The notes under the pieces are model-generated. The model had not been told where the DNA came from. It worked only from the letters and a program-made list of their open reading frames with translations, and searched no databases. The translations under genes and the position numbers were made by a program. Of a stretch of 36,955 bases of DNA, positions 9,323 through 17,602 are shown piece by piece. The stretch spans positions 1 through 36,955 of the forward strand of contig CAKOPG010000015.1 in NCBI GenBank assembly GCA_934098745.1. The letters run 5' to 3'. Every line of letters starts with the position of its first letter. Positions within the stretch are counted from its first letter, which is position 1. The stretch is from an uncultured Bacilli bacterium. Its GTDB lineage: Bacteria > Bacillota_I > Bacilli_A > RF39 > UBA660.

Positions 9323-9931
9323 ATGAAAATTATTAAATATACAAAATCAGGTAATAATAATTACACTATATTATTAGATAATAATAATAAAATTAAACTA
9401 AATGAAGATCTAATACTTAAAAATAATTTATTATATAAAAAAGAAATCGATGCATATGAATTATCAGAACTAACTAAAGAGAATAAGAAATATGATATAT
9501 ATAATAAATGTATTAAATATATCAGTATTAGATTACGTAGTATTAATGAAATGAAAGAATACTTAAAGAAAAATGATATCGATGAAATAGCAAGTGATAA
9601 AATAATAAATAAATTAATTGATAATAAATTACTTAATGATGAACTATTTACTAAAGCTTTTATTAATGATAAATTAAAATTTAGTACTATGGGTCCTTAT
9701 CGAATAGAACAAGAATTAAAAAAACATAAAATAGATAACTTAATTATTAATAAGTATATTAATGAAATTGATAATAATTATTTAGTAGAAAAAATAAATA
9801 AACAAATAAATAAAATTATTAAAAGTACTAAAAAAAATAATAATATAAGAAATAAAATATATAATAATTTACTTTCTTTAGGATATAGTAATGAATTAAT
9901 AGTTAATAATCTAAATAAATATAATTTTTAG
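9323..9931 (+). CDS. recX: Regulatory protein RecX
   Basis: A 202-aa protein matching the RecX family: tandem three-helix repeats, with a recognisable central stretch containing SIRLRSINEM, then INKLIDNKLLND, and GPYRIEQELKK. RecX binds RecA filaments and restrains RecA activity in recombination and the SOS response. The start is supported by AGAGGT about 8 nt upstream. Asn, Lys and Ile are extremely common, as expected for AT-rich DNA. It stands alone after the surface-protein gene, with a lipoprotein gene 44 nt downstream. Assignment is by family pattern; the N-terminal third is divergent. Confidence 0.8.
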   Translation: MKIIKYTKSGNNNYTILLDNNNKIKLNEDLILKNNLLYKKEIDAYELSELTKENKKYDIYNKCIKYISIRLRSINEMKEYLKKNDIDEIASDKIINKLIDNKLLNDELFTKAFINDKLKFSTMGPYRIEQELKKHKIDNLIINKYINEIDNNYLVEKINKQINKIIKSTKKNNNIRNKIYNNLLSLGYSNELIVNNLNKYNF

Positions 9932-9975
9932 TATAAATTCTAGATAATGGTAAATATTATTTCTAGGTGATACTT

Positions 9976-10476
9976 ATGAAGAAAAAAATATTTATATTTA
10001 CTATATTAGCATTAATACTTGTAGGTTGTTCTATGGGTAATACTCCAACATCTAAAGTAGAAGCTTTATTTATGAAATATCAAAAACTAGATAATGATAT
10101 TGTCTCAGGAATAGATAGTGTAGTAGAAGATCAAAATCTAACTGACAATCATAAAGAAAGATATCGTAAATTATTAGAAAATCAATATAAAAATTTAACA
10201 TATAATATTAAAGATGAATTAATCGATGGTTCTAAAGCTACCGTAATTACTGAAATAGAAGTAATCGATTATAAAAGAGCTATTAGTGATTTAACTTTTG
10301 ATATTAATACCGATACGAAAGATAGCTATGATGAAGAAAAATTAACTAGATTAGAAAATGCTAAGGATAAAGTAAAGTATACTTTAGAAATAAAACTCAC
10401 TAAAGATGAAAATGATAACTGGAAAGTAGATGCCTTAACTAATGAACAAATTAAAAAAATTCAAGGAATGTACTAA
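9976..10476 (+). CDS. Putative lipoprotein, function unknown
   Basis: A 166-aa protein with a lipoprotein signal peptide: KKK, a hydrophobic stretch, then the lipobox LVGC (Cys about residue 19). The mature part is charged and mostly helical in appearance, ending in a segment like the C-terminal strand of NTF2-like/DUF4878-type domains (ENDNWKVDALT), a weak resemblance only. I chose ATG 9976, preceded by AGGTGA at 9965-9970; an in-frame GTG at 9967 lies inside that ribosome site. It probably sits on the outer face of the cytoplasmic membrane. No specific role can be given. Confidence 0.7.
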   Translation: MKKKIFIFTILALILVGCSMGNTPTSKVEALFMKYQKLDNDIVSGIDSVVEDQNLTDNHKERYRKLLENQYKNLTYNIKDELIDGSKATVITEIEVIDYKRAISDLTFDINTDTKDSYDEEKLTRLENAKDKVKYTLEIKLTKDENDNWKVDALTNEQIKKIQGMY

Positions 10477-10501
10477 AAGAGATAAGTTTGACTTATCTCT
10501 T
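10477..10501. terminator. Bidirectional terminator between convergent genes
   Basis: An 11-bp perfect stem (AAGAGATAAGT / ACTTATCTCTT) with a 3-nt loop begins directly after the lipoprotein stop codon and overlaps the last codons of the minus-strand metallopeptidase. Confidence 0.75.
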
Positions 10502-11818
10502 CTTTCTATATCTATATATATTTTTATTACCATTATTTAAAGCAAAATATTTAGAAATATCCTCTATTATTAAACTAATATCTTCCTTAACTTTATCATT
10601 ATAAGTAATCGGCTTTTTAGCATTATCTATAATTTTATAACTATAAAAAGTAACTTTTTGATACTCATAATATAAAGATGTAATTAATTTTTCAAAACTA
10701 GGTCCAAAAATATTAATGTAGTCTGTAACGCTTGCCCCGTTAATATCTAATTCATTTATTAGTTTCCTATAAGTATCTAAAAAAGGCTTAACTAAAGGTA
10801 GTATTATATCATACGATGAATTTCTAGTATCATATGGTTTATTTAATAATCTCGAAGTAACTCGTTTAGCTCTATTTTCATTAATTAATTCTAAGAAAAA
10901 CTCATATTCCTTCTTTAATGGTTCTTCTTTACACTTATTCTGGACATATTGCGAAGCGGTTAATTTATCATCGTAACAAATACTATGGCCTAATTCATGT
11001 ACTAAAGTATGAATGGCATATTCAAAGCCATAAAACTTAGCTACTTTAGCTAAAGGCAAAGTAATAATACCACGTTTTTTATTTTCATTAAAGGACATAG
11101 TCTCTCCATTAGGAATTACTGTAAAAGAAGCTAGTGTTGCTCTAAATTCAGAAGTTACAACTGAATATAGATAATCTGGTAAATTATCATGAGAACAAAC
11201 CGTACCTAAAGTTTCCTCTACATGCGTCATAAATTTATTACCACTATTTGTTTCTCTAGTAAATACTCTAAAATATTTATCTCTCACTAAATCCAAGCTA
11301 ACTCGTAATAATTCTACTTCCTCACTAGTTGGTGTAATATGATATTTATTAATAAACTCTTTTCTTTTATTTAATATATCTATAATAACATCATAAGGAG
11401 TATTTCTATCATTTAAAATTATTTCCGCCATATTGCCAAAATAATCGATTAAAGAACCCTCTAAATAATAAAAATTATTAAAAAAATCATTATAATTATC
11501 TTCTTCCAAACTAATTCCTAAAATATTCTTAATAATAGTATTCATCTTCCTATTTAATTCATATCTTAAAGAATTTAATCTATATTCTTCCATCTTCTTT
11601 TTATGTTTTATTAAAGCTATTTCTGCCTCTTGATAATCACAACTATGTTCTTTAATATATTCATATTCATAGTAATAACTGTTTTCAAAATAAGTACCTA
11701 CTAAAGATATTCTTCTTAATATTTTATCTTTATTTTCTTGTCCAAACTCATGTATATATTCTTCAGTAATTAAAGATATATACTCTGATAACTTCCTTCT
11801 ATATTCAACTAACTTCAT
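10493..11818 (-). CDS. Putative zinc metallopeptidase (HELGH), cytoplasmic
   Basis: A 441-aa protein with a zinc-peptidase signature HELGH at about residues 274-278, in the context HTLVHELGHSICYDD. The two His would bind zinc and the Glu would be the general base. A downstream ELINENRAKR segment (about residue 316) could supply the third, Glu ligand as in gluzincins. No signal peptide or membrane helix is visible, so it is probably cytoplasmic. The N-terminal half is charged and helical. The start is supported by AAAGGGG 8 nt upstream and by a good promoter. I do not recognise the exact family and cannot name a substrate. Confidence 0.6.
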   Translation of the reverse strand: MKLVEYRRKLSEYISLITEEYIHEFGQENKDKILRRISLVGTYFENSYYYEYEYIKEHSCDYQEAEIALIKHKKKMEEYRLNSLRYELNRKMNTIIKNILGISLEEDNYNDFFNNFYYLEGSLIDYFGNMAEIILNDRNTPYDVIIDILNKRKEFINKYHITPTSEEVELLRVSLDLVRDKYFRVFTRETNSGNKFMTHVEETLGTVCSHDNLPDYLYSVVTSEFRATLASFTVIPNGETMSFNENKKRGIITLPLAKVAKFYGFEYAIHTLVHELGHSICYDDKLTASQYVQNKCKEEPLKKEYEFFLELINENRAKRVTSRLLNKPYDTRNSSYDIILPLVKPFLDTYRKLINELDINGASVTDYINIFGPSFEKLITSLYYEYQKVTFYSYKIIDNAKKPITYNDKVKEDISLIIEDISKYFALNNGNKNIYRYRKKR

Positions 11819-11844
11819 AATAATAGCCCCTTTACAAGCTAGTT

Positions 11845-11873
11845 ATTTTAGCATACATTTGTCTAATTGTCAA
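11845..11873 (-). promoter_or_regulatory. Sigma-A-type promoter of the metallopeptidase gene
   Basis: On the minus strand, TTGACA (11868-11873), a 17-bp spacer and TAAAAT (11845-11850), 27 bp upstream of the ATG. Confidence 0.75.
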
Positions 11874-11888
11874 TGAATCTATATATTT

Positions 11889-11917
11889 GGTATATAATTT
11901 AAAATAGGACATATATT
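11889..11917 (+). promoter_or_regulatory. Possible sigma-E-type promoter of spoIIIAH
   Basis: GGTATAT, 14 bp, then CATATATT. This resembles the mother-cell sigma-E consensus (about KMATATT-N13/14-CATACAHT), and the SpoIIIA genes are sigma-E-dependent in B. subtilis. The surrounding DNA is very AT-rich, so chance matches are easy. Confidence 0.4.
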
Positions 11918-11938
11918 TTAGTAGAAAAGAGGATAGAT

Positions 11939-12430
11939 ATGATAAATAAAAAGAATTTATGGTTTTTAACATTATTTAGTTTAGTACTTGTCCTTAGTGT
12001 ATATTATATAACTATGCCAAGTGAACTTCTAGTTAGTAATAATAGTGAAACAGTAGATAATGATAAAATAAATGTTTCTGTCGATGAAGCTAATATTATA
12101 GAAACATTAAAACAAGAAGATCATAATAATACTTTAGAAGAAATAAATAAATTAAAGAAAACTATTAGTAGTGAAGAAACAACTCAAGAAGATCGAAATA
12201 AAGCTTTTGATGCTATTAAATTATTAAATCAAATTAGTAGTAAAGAAGAATTATTAGAGGAAAAAGTAAAAAATACTCATAACTTAGATTCTTTTATTAA
12301 AATAGATGGTGATCAAATAAGAGTAGTAATAGATGAAGATAATCATACCAGTAGTTTAGCTAATGATATTATGCGTACTATTCAAAGTAATTTTGATACA
12401 AAACAATATATTTCTATACAATTTAAGTAA
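11939..12430 (+). CDS. spoIIIAH: SpoIIIAH-like sporulation protein
   Basis: A 163-aa protein with one N-terminal membrane segment (about residues 7-25), a linker, a Glu/Lys-rich helical region and a C-terminal ring-building-type domain with a short VVIDEDN strand. This is the layout of SpoIIIAH, the mother-cell membrane protein that joins the SpoIIQ channel between mother cell and forespore. In B. subtilis it is the last gene of the eight-gene spoIIIA operon; here it stands alone, followed by gerE. AGAGG precedes the ATG. The match is to overall pattern rather than one diagnostic motif, so the symbol is probable, not certain. Confidence 0.65.
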   Translation: MINKKNLWFLTLFSLVLVLSVYYITMPSELLVSNNSETVDNDKINVSVDEANIIETLKQEDHNNTLEEINKLKKTISSEETTQEDRNKAFDAIKLLNQISSKEELLEEKVKNTHNLDSFIKIDGDQIRVVIDEDNHTSSLANDIMRTIQSNFDTKQYISIQFK

Positions 12431-12449
12431 TTTATGACAAATAACTCTC

Positions 12450-12476
12450 ACTTAAAGAAACCCCTAGCATAAAATA
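12450..12476 (+). promoter_or_regulatory. Possible sigma-K-type promoter of gerE
   Basis: AC (12450-12451), 16 bp, then CATA-AAA-TA (12468-12476), which fits the sigma-K consensus AC-N16/17-CATANNNTA. B. subtilis gerE is sigma-K-dependent. The motif is short and could be fortuitous. Confidence 0.4.
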
Positions 12477-12523
12477 TTATGAATAATATAAAACCACCCG
12501 TATTATAGGGAAGTGAGGGTAAG

Positions 12524-12730
12524 ATGGATAAGTATATATTAACGAAAAGAGAAAAAGAAGTTTTTAAATTACTTGTAAGCAATAAAACTACTAAAGAAAT
12601 AGCTAAAATACTTAATATAAGTGAAAAAACAGTTCGCAATCATATATCAAATGCAATGCAGAAGTTAGGAGTAAAGGGTAGAGCACAAGCAGTAGTAGAA
12701 CTATTAAGAATGAAAATAATTACGTTATAG
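12524..12730 (+). CDS. gerE: GerE-type LuxR-family regulator
   Basis: A 68-aa protein consisting of nothing but a LuxR/GerE helix-turn-helix: LTKREKEVFKLL, then TTKEIAKILNISEKTVRNHI, then MQKLGVKGRAQAV. Stand-alone HTH proteins of this size are typical of GerE, the late mother-cell regulator of spore-coat genes (74 aa in B. subtilis). The adjacent gerM repeats part of the B. subtilis gerE-gerM neighbourhood, which supports the call over a generic LuxR regulator. A GTGAGGG ribosome site lies just upstream of the ATG. It ends at its own terminator, so it is probably a single-gene transcript. Confidence 0.75.
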   Translation: MDKYILTKREKEVFKLLVSNKTTKEIAKILNISEKTVRNHISNAMQKLGVKGRAQAVVELLRMKIITL

Positions 12731-12748
12731 CCACATATGTGGCTTTTT
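12729..12748 (+). terminator. Terminator of gerE
   Basis: AGCCAC-ATAT-GTGGCT is followed by a T run and overlaps the gerE stop codon. Confidence 0.8.
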
Positions 12749-12751
12749 CTA

Positions 12752-12779
12752 TTATATTTTAAAAAATATAACATATCAT
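12752..12779 (+). promoter_or_regulatory. Possible sigma-E-type promoter of gerM
   Basis: TTATATT, 13 bp, CATATCAT, the same arrangement as upstream of spoIIIAH and spoVID. The first four bases of the -10 and the ATATT of the -35 match the sigma-E consensus. Confidence 0.35.
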
Positions 12780-12794
12780 TAATTAGGTGATGTC

Positions 12795-13751
12795 ATGTTA
12801 AGAAAGATGATGTATCGAAAAATAGCTTTAGCTTCTTCTATTATAATGGTAATGTTATTACTTTACTTAATACCAACAAATAAAGAAGAAGTAAAAGTAA
12901 AACAAAATTTAGAATATGTTTATCCCAATGATTTAGAAGCCATATATTTACTTGATAATTATAATTTTATCTCAAGAACTAAAATTAGTGTTAATAAAGA
13001 AGATCCTCTTACTAAATCAATTGACTTAATCGAAGGACTAACTATTGATGGTAAAAAACAAGATATAATCCCTAATGGTTTTAAATCTCTCTTACCAGAA
13101 GGTACTAAAGTATTAGATATTAAACTAGATAACGGTCTTTTATCAATAGATTTCTCCAAAGAATTTCTAAATATTAAAGCTTCTTTAGAAGAAAAACTAA
13201 TCGAAGCCCTAACATATACCCTAACAAGTGTCTCCGGTATTGATAAAATAGAAATTAAAGTAGAAGGCCAAAAACTAGAAAATCTTCCCCATAGTAAGAA
13301 AAAATTACCCGAGTACTTAGATAAAAGCTATGGTATTAATAAAAAATATGAATTAACTAATCTCTCTAATATTGATACTTATACCGTATATTATGTTCTA
13401 AATTACAATGATAATATATATTATACTCCTGTTACTAAGTATGTTAATAATGAAAAACAAGATAAAGTAAAAGTTATTATAGATGAATTATCTACCTCTT
13501 TAACATATGAAAGCAATTTAATGAGTTATTTAGATGAAAATGTAAAATTATTAGATTATGAAATAGTTGATAAAACTATTAAACTAAATTTTAATGATTT
13601 AATTTTATCCGATATTACTAATAATGTTATCTTAGAAGAAGTAGCCTATACCATAGGACTATCTCTGTGCGATGCCCTTAATCTAGAAAAAGTTATATTT
13701 ATTGTAAATGATAAAGAAATTTCAACTTTTTCATTAAAAACTATTGATTAA
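12795..13751 (+). CDS. gerM: GerM-like protein with two GerMN domains
   Basis: A 318-aa protein with an N-terminal membrane segment (about residues 11-28) and two copies of the GerMN domain, at roughly residues 50-165 and 190-310. Each contains the hallmark order: a strand naming a secondary element, an LLPEGTKVLDIKLDNGLLSID-like strand pair (weaker in copy 2: VKLLDYEIVDKTIKLNF), then a helix and an IDKIEIKVEG-like strand. B. subtilis GerM is a mother-cell envelope lipoprotein needed for sporulation and germination. This copy has no clear lipobox, so it is probably anchored by the N-terminal helix. AGGTGATG precedes the ATG. The promoter of the following tRNA overlaps its stop codon. Confidence 0.8.
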   Translation: MLRKMMYRKIALASSIIMVMLLLYLIPTNKEEVKVKQNLEYVYPNDLEAIYLLDNYNFISRTKISVNKEDPLTKSIDLIEGLTIDGKKQDIIPNGFKSLLPEGTKVLDIKLDNGLLSIDFSKEFLNIKASLEEKLIEALTYTLTSVSGIDKIEIKVEGQKLENLPHSKKKLPEYLDKSYGINKKYELTNLSNIDTYTVYYVLNYNDNIYYTPVTKYVNNEKQDKVKVIIDELSTSLTYESNLMSYLDENVKLLDYEIVDKTIKLNFNDLILSDITNNVILEEVAYTIGLSLCDALNLEKVIFIVNDKEISTFSLKTID

Positions 13752-13772
13752 AAGTAAAAATTGTTATATAAT
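13744..13772 (+). promoter_or_regulatory. Promoter of tRNA-Arg
   Basis: TTGATT (13744-13749), a 17-bp spacer and TATAAT (13767-13772). The -35 lies over the end of gerM. Confidence 0.65.
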
Positions 13773-13773
13773 T

Positions 13774-13800
13774 AGTTAGCAATCTGAGTTATTGCTAACT
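13774..13800 (+). repeat. Perfect inverted repeat abutting the tRNA 5' end
   Basis: AGTTAGCAAT, a 7-nt loop, ATTGCTAACT; the right arm ends at the base before the mature tRNA. No T run follows, so it is not an ordinary terminator. It overlaps the expected transcription start (about 13779). Confidence 0.7.
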
Positions 13801-13877
13801 GTCCTCATAGCTCAGCTGGATAGAGCACACGCCTTCTAAGCGTGCGGTCGAAGGTTCGAATCCTTCTGGGGACGCCA
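13801..13877 (+). tRNA. tRNA-Arg (anticodon UCU)
   Basis: A full cloverleaf: acceptor GTCCTCA/TGGGGAC (one G-U pair), D arm GCTC/GAGC, anticodon arm CACGC/GCGTG with loop CTTCTAA (anticodon TCT at 13835-13837), T arm GAAGG-TTCGAAT-CCTTC, discriminator G and an encoded CCA. It reads AGA, by far the commonest Arg codon in this DNA. Confidence 0.96.
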
Positions 13878-13888
13878 CTTATGAATAT

Positions 13889-13909
13889 AACCACTTAGGT
13901 GGTTTTTTT
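13889..13909 (+). terminator. Terminator of tRNA-Arg
   Basis: AACCAC-TTAG-GTGGTT is followed by T5. Confidence 0.8.
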
Positions 13910-13921
13910 CTATATTATAAA

Positions 13922-13939
13922 AGAGCAATTTCTTGCTCT
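13922..13939 (-). terminator. Terminator of the RNase R gene
   Basis: On the minus strand, AGAGCAA-GAAA-TTGCTCT then a short T run. It overlaps the last codon and stop codon of the gene. Confidence 0.65.
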
Positions 13940-15947
13940 AAAAGTTCTCTTTCTTCCGAGTTCTTTTTTTATGTTTTACTTGCATACTTATAAACTCTAA
14001 ATATATTTCTTTTTTAAATTCATTTATACCATTTATTCTAGTAATAATCTTATCTCCAATCGAAAGACTATATTTATCCGGAATAATCCCATATAAACCA
14101 TTACTAAGTTTAACAAAAACCCGATTATACTTAATATCTACAACTACTCCCTCATAACTATTACCGAGATTTTTAGCTGCAATATCTAACAAATCATAAC
14201 TAAGAGATTCTTTTTCTAACAAAGTGGCTTCATTTTCTCTTGTTGTAGCCCAATTAGCAACATCTTTAGCAATACTTTCTAATTTCTCTCTTAAAGCCAT
14301 ATCATTTTTTAAATAAGCATCCGTGGCATAATGATTAAAAGTATCTGCAAGTCTCCTTATTGCTGAAGAAAAATATGCATAATAATCTTTAAATCCAAGT
14401 CCAAAATGTCCCTTACTAACATTATCAAAACCAGCCGAATTAAGATTATTAAGAATTACCTGAGTAACTATTAAAAAATCTACGGGATCATCTTTTATCG
14501 AAGATAAAAACGTCTGTATAACCTGCGGAGAATCACTACTTTGAATATTGTATCCAAGATTATTAAGATTATTTATAATATTAGCTAAATCTTTCTTACT
14601 AGGATATAGATGGTTTCTATAAATTAAAGGAATATTATTTTCTACTAAAATCTTTGTCCATTGCCAATTAATATATATCATCGCATATTCAATCATCTTC
14701 CTACTAATAGGTCCTTCTAAAGGTAAACATTTCGTTGCTTCATCTAAGTTATTATATTCAATAACTACATCTCTATTAGCAAGTTCTAACTTTCCATGAC
14801 TAACCAAATATTTTCCCATAATATCAGTTAATTCTTTAAAAAGAATTAAATTGTCGTAGTAGGGTAAGTATGTTGGATCAACACTACTATCACCACTTAA
14901 TAACTTATCAACTTCACTATACATCATTTTCTTTTTAGAATTTATTACCCCATAACAAAGTCTAGCTTGTATAACATTTCCCTCTTTATCTATTTCCATA
15001 ACAATACTCTGTGTTAATCTATCTTCATTTGGATTTAATGAACAAATCCCATTACTAATTAACGGATGATACATATGAAAAACTGATCTTTGGGTATAAG
15101 CACTAGTACCTCTTTTAAAAGCTGTCTTACAAATTTCTCCCATAAAAGGAATTATTTCTGAAGTAGAAGCAATATGTCCCGTAAATAAATAATTTCCATT
15201 AGGAAGTCGTCTAACTCCTGTCGCATCATCAATATCCCTTGTCTTATCACAATCAGTCGTATATATTAAGTCATCCCTAAAATCTTCTCTTCCAATTAAA
15301 TCCTCTGGAGTAATATTAAAACGCAAATTATTAAGTTCCTCTAAATATTTTTCACTATAATAATTATCAAATCCATGATTATACGCTAAAATAATATCTC
15401 TACTACCAGGATCACTAACCGTAGTTATCTTTCTTACTATCTTATGATTATCTAAATCTACTAATAAAACATCTCCCGGTTCATACATCGATAAATCATA
15501 ATCCTTAGCCCTTATCCAAAAATTTCCACTAGCATACTCTAAATATAAAGAATGATTAATAGTTATTACCTTAAAAGGTCTCTCACTAATTTCTCTTCTA
15601 ACTATATTACATATATAAGCTTCCTCATTAATTACATAATATTCTACATAATCACTTTCTAAAACACTATAAAAAGATCCATAATTAATAGGAATATGCT
15701 TCCCATTATCACTTCGTATAAATTTAACCCCATATCTATTTACTAATACTTTTCCTTGATATTTAGGGTCATTATTAATTTTATACTTCTTCTTATTAAG
15801 AATAATTTCTCCCGTTTGTACTAATTTACTTAAAGTACTCTCTAATTCTTCATCTTTAATATTTGCTTTTAACTTATCTAATGTTGCATATTTACTATCT
15901 CTACTACCTATATAAGCCAATATTTTCTCTTTAACAATATTATTCAT
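13938..15947 (-). CDS. rnr: Ribonuclease R (RNase II family 3'-5' exoribonuclease)
   Basis: A 669-aa protein. It has an N-terminal winged-helix-like region (about residues 1-65), OB/cold-shock region, RNB catalytic domain and C-terminal S1 domain (GVVVDIKYNRVFVKLSNG, about residue 600 on) with a basic tail KKRTRKKENF. The catalytic signature is intact: DCDKTRDIDDAT (about residues 230-241) supplies the Mg-binding aspartates, and HPLISNGICSLNPNEDR follows at about residue 290. It degrades structured RNA and takes part in rRNA and tRNA quality control. It is shorter than Bacillus RNase R (about 780 aa). I chose ATG 15947: AAGTGAGG lies just upstream, and a TTG at 15977 would lie upstream of the predicted transcript start. 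Confidence 0.85.
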   Translation of the reverse strand: MNNIVKEKILAYIGSRDSKYATLDKLKANIKDEELESTLSKLVQTGEIILNKKKYKINNDPKYQGKVLVNRYGVKFIRSDNGKHIPINYGSFYSVLESDYVEYYVINEEAYICNIVRREISERPFKVITINHSLYLEYASGNFWIRAKDYDLSMYEPGDVLLVDLDNHKIVRKITTVSDPGSRDIILAYNHGFDNYYSEKYLEELNNLRFNITPEDLIGREDFRDDLIYTTDCDKTRDIDDATGVRRLPNGNYLFTGHIASTSEIIPFMGEICKTAFKRGTSAYTQRSVFHMYHPLISNGICSLNPNEDRLTQSIVMEIDKEGNVIQARLCYGVINSKKKMMYSEVDKLLSGDSSVDPTYLPYYDNLILFKELTDIMGKYLVSHGKLELANRDVVIEYNNLDEATKCLPLEGPISRKMIEYAMIYINWQWTKILVENNIPLIYRNHLYPSKKDLANIINNLNNLGYNIQSSDSPQVIQTFLSSIKDDPVDFLIVTQVILNNLNSAGFDNVSKGHFGLGFKDYYAYFSSAIRRLADTFNHYATDAYLKNDMALREKLESIAKDVANWATTRENEATLLEKESLSYDLLDIAAKNLGNSYEGVVVDIKYNRVFVKLSNGLYGIIPDKYSLSIGDKIITRINGINEFKKEIYLEFISMQVKHKKRTRKKENF

Positions 15948-15966
15948 AATAGCCTCACTTAATATA

Positions 15967-15995
15967 ATAATACCCAATTAATTAAAAAGTTTCAA
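15967..15995 (-). promoter_or_regulatory. Promoter of the RNase R gene
   Basis: On the minus strand, TTGAAA (15990-15995), a 17-bp spacer and TATTAT (15967-15972). It predicts a very short leader and rules out the upstream TTG start. Confidence 0.6.
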
Positions 15996-16065
15996 TATAG
16001 TTTACAGAAACTTGATACCTTCTTCTTATTAAAATTATATGTTAAATATTATAATAAATTTTAAT

Positions 16066-16094
16066 TACCATATCTATTTATTATATGGTATAAT
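16066..16094 (+). promoter_or_regulatory. Promoter region of the LiaF-like operon with palindrome
   Basis: TACCATAT, 9 bp, ATATGGTA (16066-16090) overlaps the -10 TATAAT (16089-16094). No good -35 is visible. The dyad could be an operator, which would suit an envelope-stress operon; this is inference. Confidence 0.45.
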
Positions 16095-16115
16095 TTAGAA
16101 GAAAGGAAGTGTAAA

Positions 16116-16787
16116 ATGAAAAACATTATATGGGGAATAGTTTTGGTAATAGTAGGTATTTTTATCGGTTTATACTCACTAGATATAATAGATTTTAATA
16201 TCTTCTTCTCTGGTTGGTGGACTTTATTTATCATTATCCCATCGCTAATTAATTTATTTCAAGATGAAGATAAAACTGGTAGTATTATTGGCCTTTTTAT
16301 TGGTATATTCTTACTCTTAGGAATGCAAAATGTCATCGACTTCTCGGTAATATGGAAACTATTATTACCAACAATATTAGTTATTTTAGGCTTATCTTTA
16401 GTATTTAAAAATAGTTTTGATAAACAGATAAGTAAAACTATCCAAGAAAAAAATAAAGATTTTAAAGATAATGAATATTGTGCTACCTTCTCTGAACAAA
16501 AACTTGATTTTGATAACGAAAAATTTACTGGAGCTACTCTAAATGCTATCTTTGGCGGTATTAAATTAGATTTAAGAAAAGCTAAAATAAAAGAAGATGT
16601 CTTAATAGATGCCACAAGTATCTTTGGAGGAATTACTTTGTACTTACCTAAAGATATTAAAGTTAAAGTAAAACAAAACGCTATCTTTGGTGGCGTCTCT
16701 GGTATTAAAAAGAATAATCTTGACGATTCTACTATAACTATATATGTATCGGCTAATTGCTTATTCGGAGGTATTGAACTTAAATGA
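16116..16787 (+). CDS. LiaF-like membrane protein (cell-envelope stress)
   Basis: A 223-aa protein with N-terminal membrane helices (about residues 3-25, 30-45, 55-95; LiaI/DUF5668-like) and a C-terminal LiaF-type beta domain. The latter shows the repeating IFGGI/IFGGV motif (AIFGGIKLDL, SIFGGITLYLP, AIFGGVSGI, LFGGIELK). LiaF-like proteins repress or tune LiaRS-type responses to cell-wall antibiotics. No LiaRS two-component pair is present nearby. The ATG follows AAAGGAAGTG. Its TGA stop overlaps the start of the next gene (ATGA), so the two are translationally coupled. TGA as a stop here argues against a Mycoplasma-type code. Confidence 0.75.
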   Translation: MKNIIWGIVLVIVGIFIGLYSLDIIDFNIFFSGWWTLFIIIPSLINLFQDEDKTGSIIGLFIGIFLLLGMQNVIDFSVIWKLLLPTILVILGLSLVFKNSFDKQISKTIQEKNKDFKDNEYCATFSEQKLDFDNEKFTGATLNAIFGGIKLDLRKAKIKEDVLIDATSIFGGITLYLPKDIKVKVKQNAIFGGVSGIKKNNLDDSTITIYVSANCLFGGIELK

Positions 16788-17584
16788 CAAAAGAACAAAA
16801 AATAATTAAATATGTTGCTAAAACTCTAGCTATCTTATTAATTATTGGCATCTTTTATAGTCTGTTTTCCTTTACTATAGGTCTTAGTAATATATTTGAT
16901 CGTCCCAATGAATCTAGTACTGATAATCGTTATGAATATAGCCTTCTTAATTCGTACCTAGATATAGATCTTACTATGACAGAACTAAATATATATAAAG
17001 GAGACAAGTTTTTAGTAGAAACAGATAGTAAATATATAAATACCAAACAAGATAGTAATAAAATTATTATTAAAGAAAAAAAGACTCCCTTACGTGATAA
17101 AAGAAAATATTCATTAAATATTACTATTCCTGAAGATTTAATCTTAGATGTAGTAAATATTAATACGGCTAGTGGTAAAATAAATATTCAAAAACTATCT
17201 ACTAAGTATCTTGATTTAGATTTAGGAGCCGGTTCTATCAAAATAGATTATTTAAAAGTAACTGATGAAGCTACTATATCTAGTGGTGCTGGTAAAATAG
17301 AAATATCTTCTGGTATAATTAACGAAATGGATCTCGATATGGGTACTGGTAATACTAAAATTAATGCCTCTTTAACTGGAGATAATGAAATAAATTGTGG
17401 AGTAGGTAAGTTAGAACTTAATCTTCTTGATAATATTGAAACATATACTCTTAATATTGATAAAGGAATTGGTAGTATTACATTAAATAATAAAGATATC
17501 TCAAATGGTAGTATTATTGGTAATGGTCCAAATAAAGTTTCTATCGATGGTGCTGTTGGTAATATTATCATTAAAACAAACTAA
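16784..17584 (+). CDS. DUF4097-type membrane-anchored beta-repeat protein
   Basis: A 266-aa protein with one N-terminal membrane helix (about residues 12-32) and a long beta-solenoid-like region characteristic of DUF4097/putative adhesin domains: short repeats such as INTASGKINIQKL, LDLGAGSIKID, ISSGAGKIEIS, LDMGTGNTKIN. DUF4097 proteins often accompany PspC- or LiaF-type envelope-stress proteins, which fits the 4-nt overlap with the LiaF-like gene. The domain is probably extracytoplasmic. The molecular role of the family is not settled. Confidence 0.75.
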   Translation: MTKEQKIIKYVAKTLAILLIIGIFYSLFSFTIGLSNIFDRPNESSTDNRYEYSLLNSYLDIDLTMTELNIYKGDKFLVETDSKYINTKQDSNKIIIKEKKTPLRDKRKYSLNITIPEDLILDVVNINTASGKINIQKLSTKYLDLDLGAGSIKIDYLKVTDEATISSGAGKIEISSGIINEMDLDMGTGNTKINASLTGDNEINCGVGKLELNLLDNIETYTLNIDKGIGSITLNNKDISNGSIIGNGPNKVSIDGAVGNIIIKTN

Positions 17585-17602
17585 TTATTTAGAGGTGTAT
17601 AT

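Noticed and set aside
12448..12639. Minus-strand frame opposite gerE
   Set aside because: Antisense to a clear HTH gene and without a ribosome site.
15948..15977. TTG start at 15977 for RNase R
   Set aside because: It overlaps the predicted -10 and has no ribosome site; ATG 15947 has AAGTGAGG.
16785..16787. Mycoplasma-type code with TGA as Trp
   Set aside because: TGA ends the LiaF-like gene at the expected place and coincides with the next start; Trp codons are TGG throughout.
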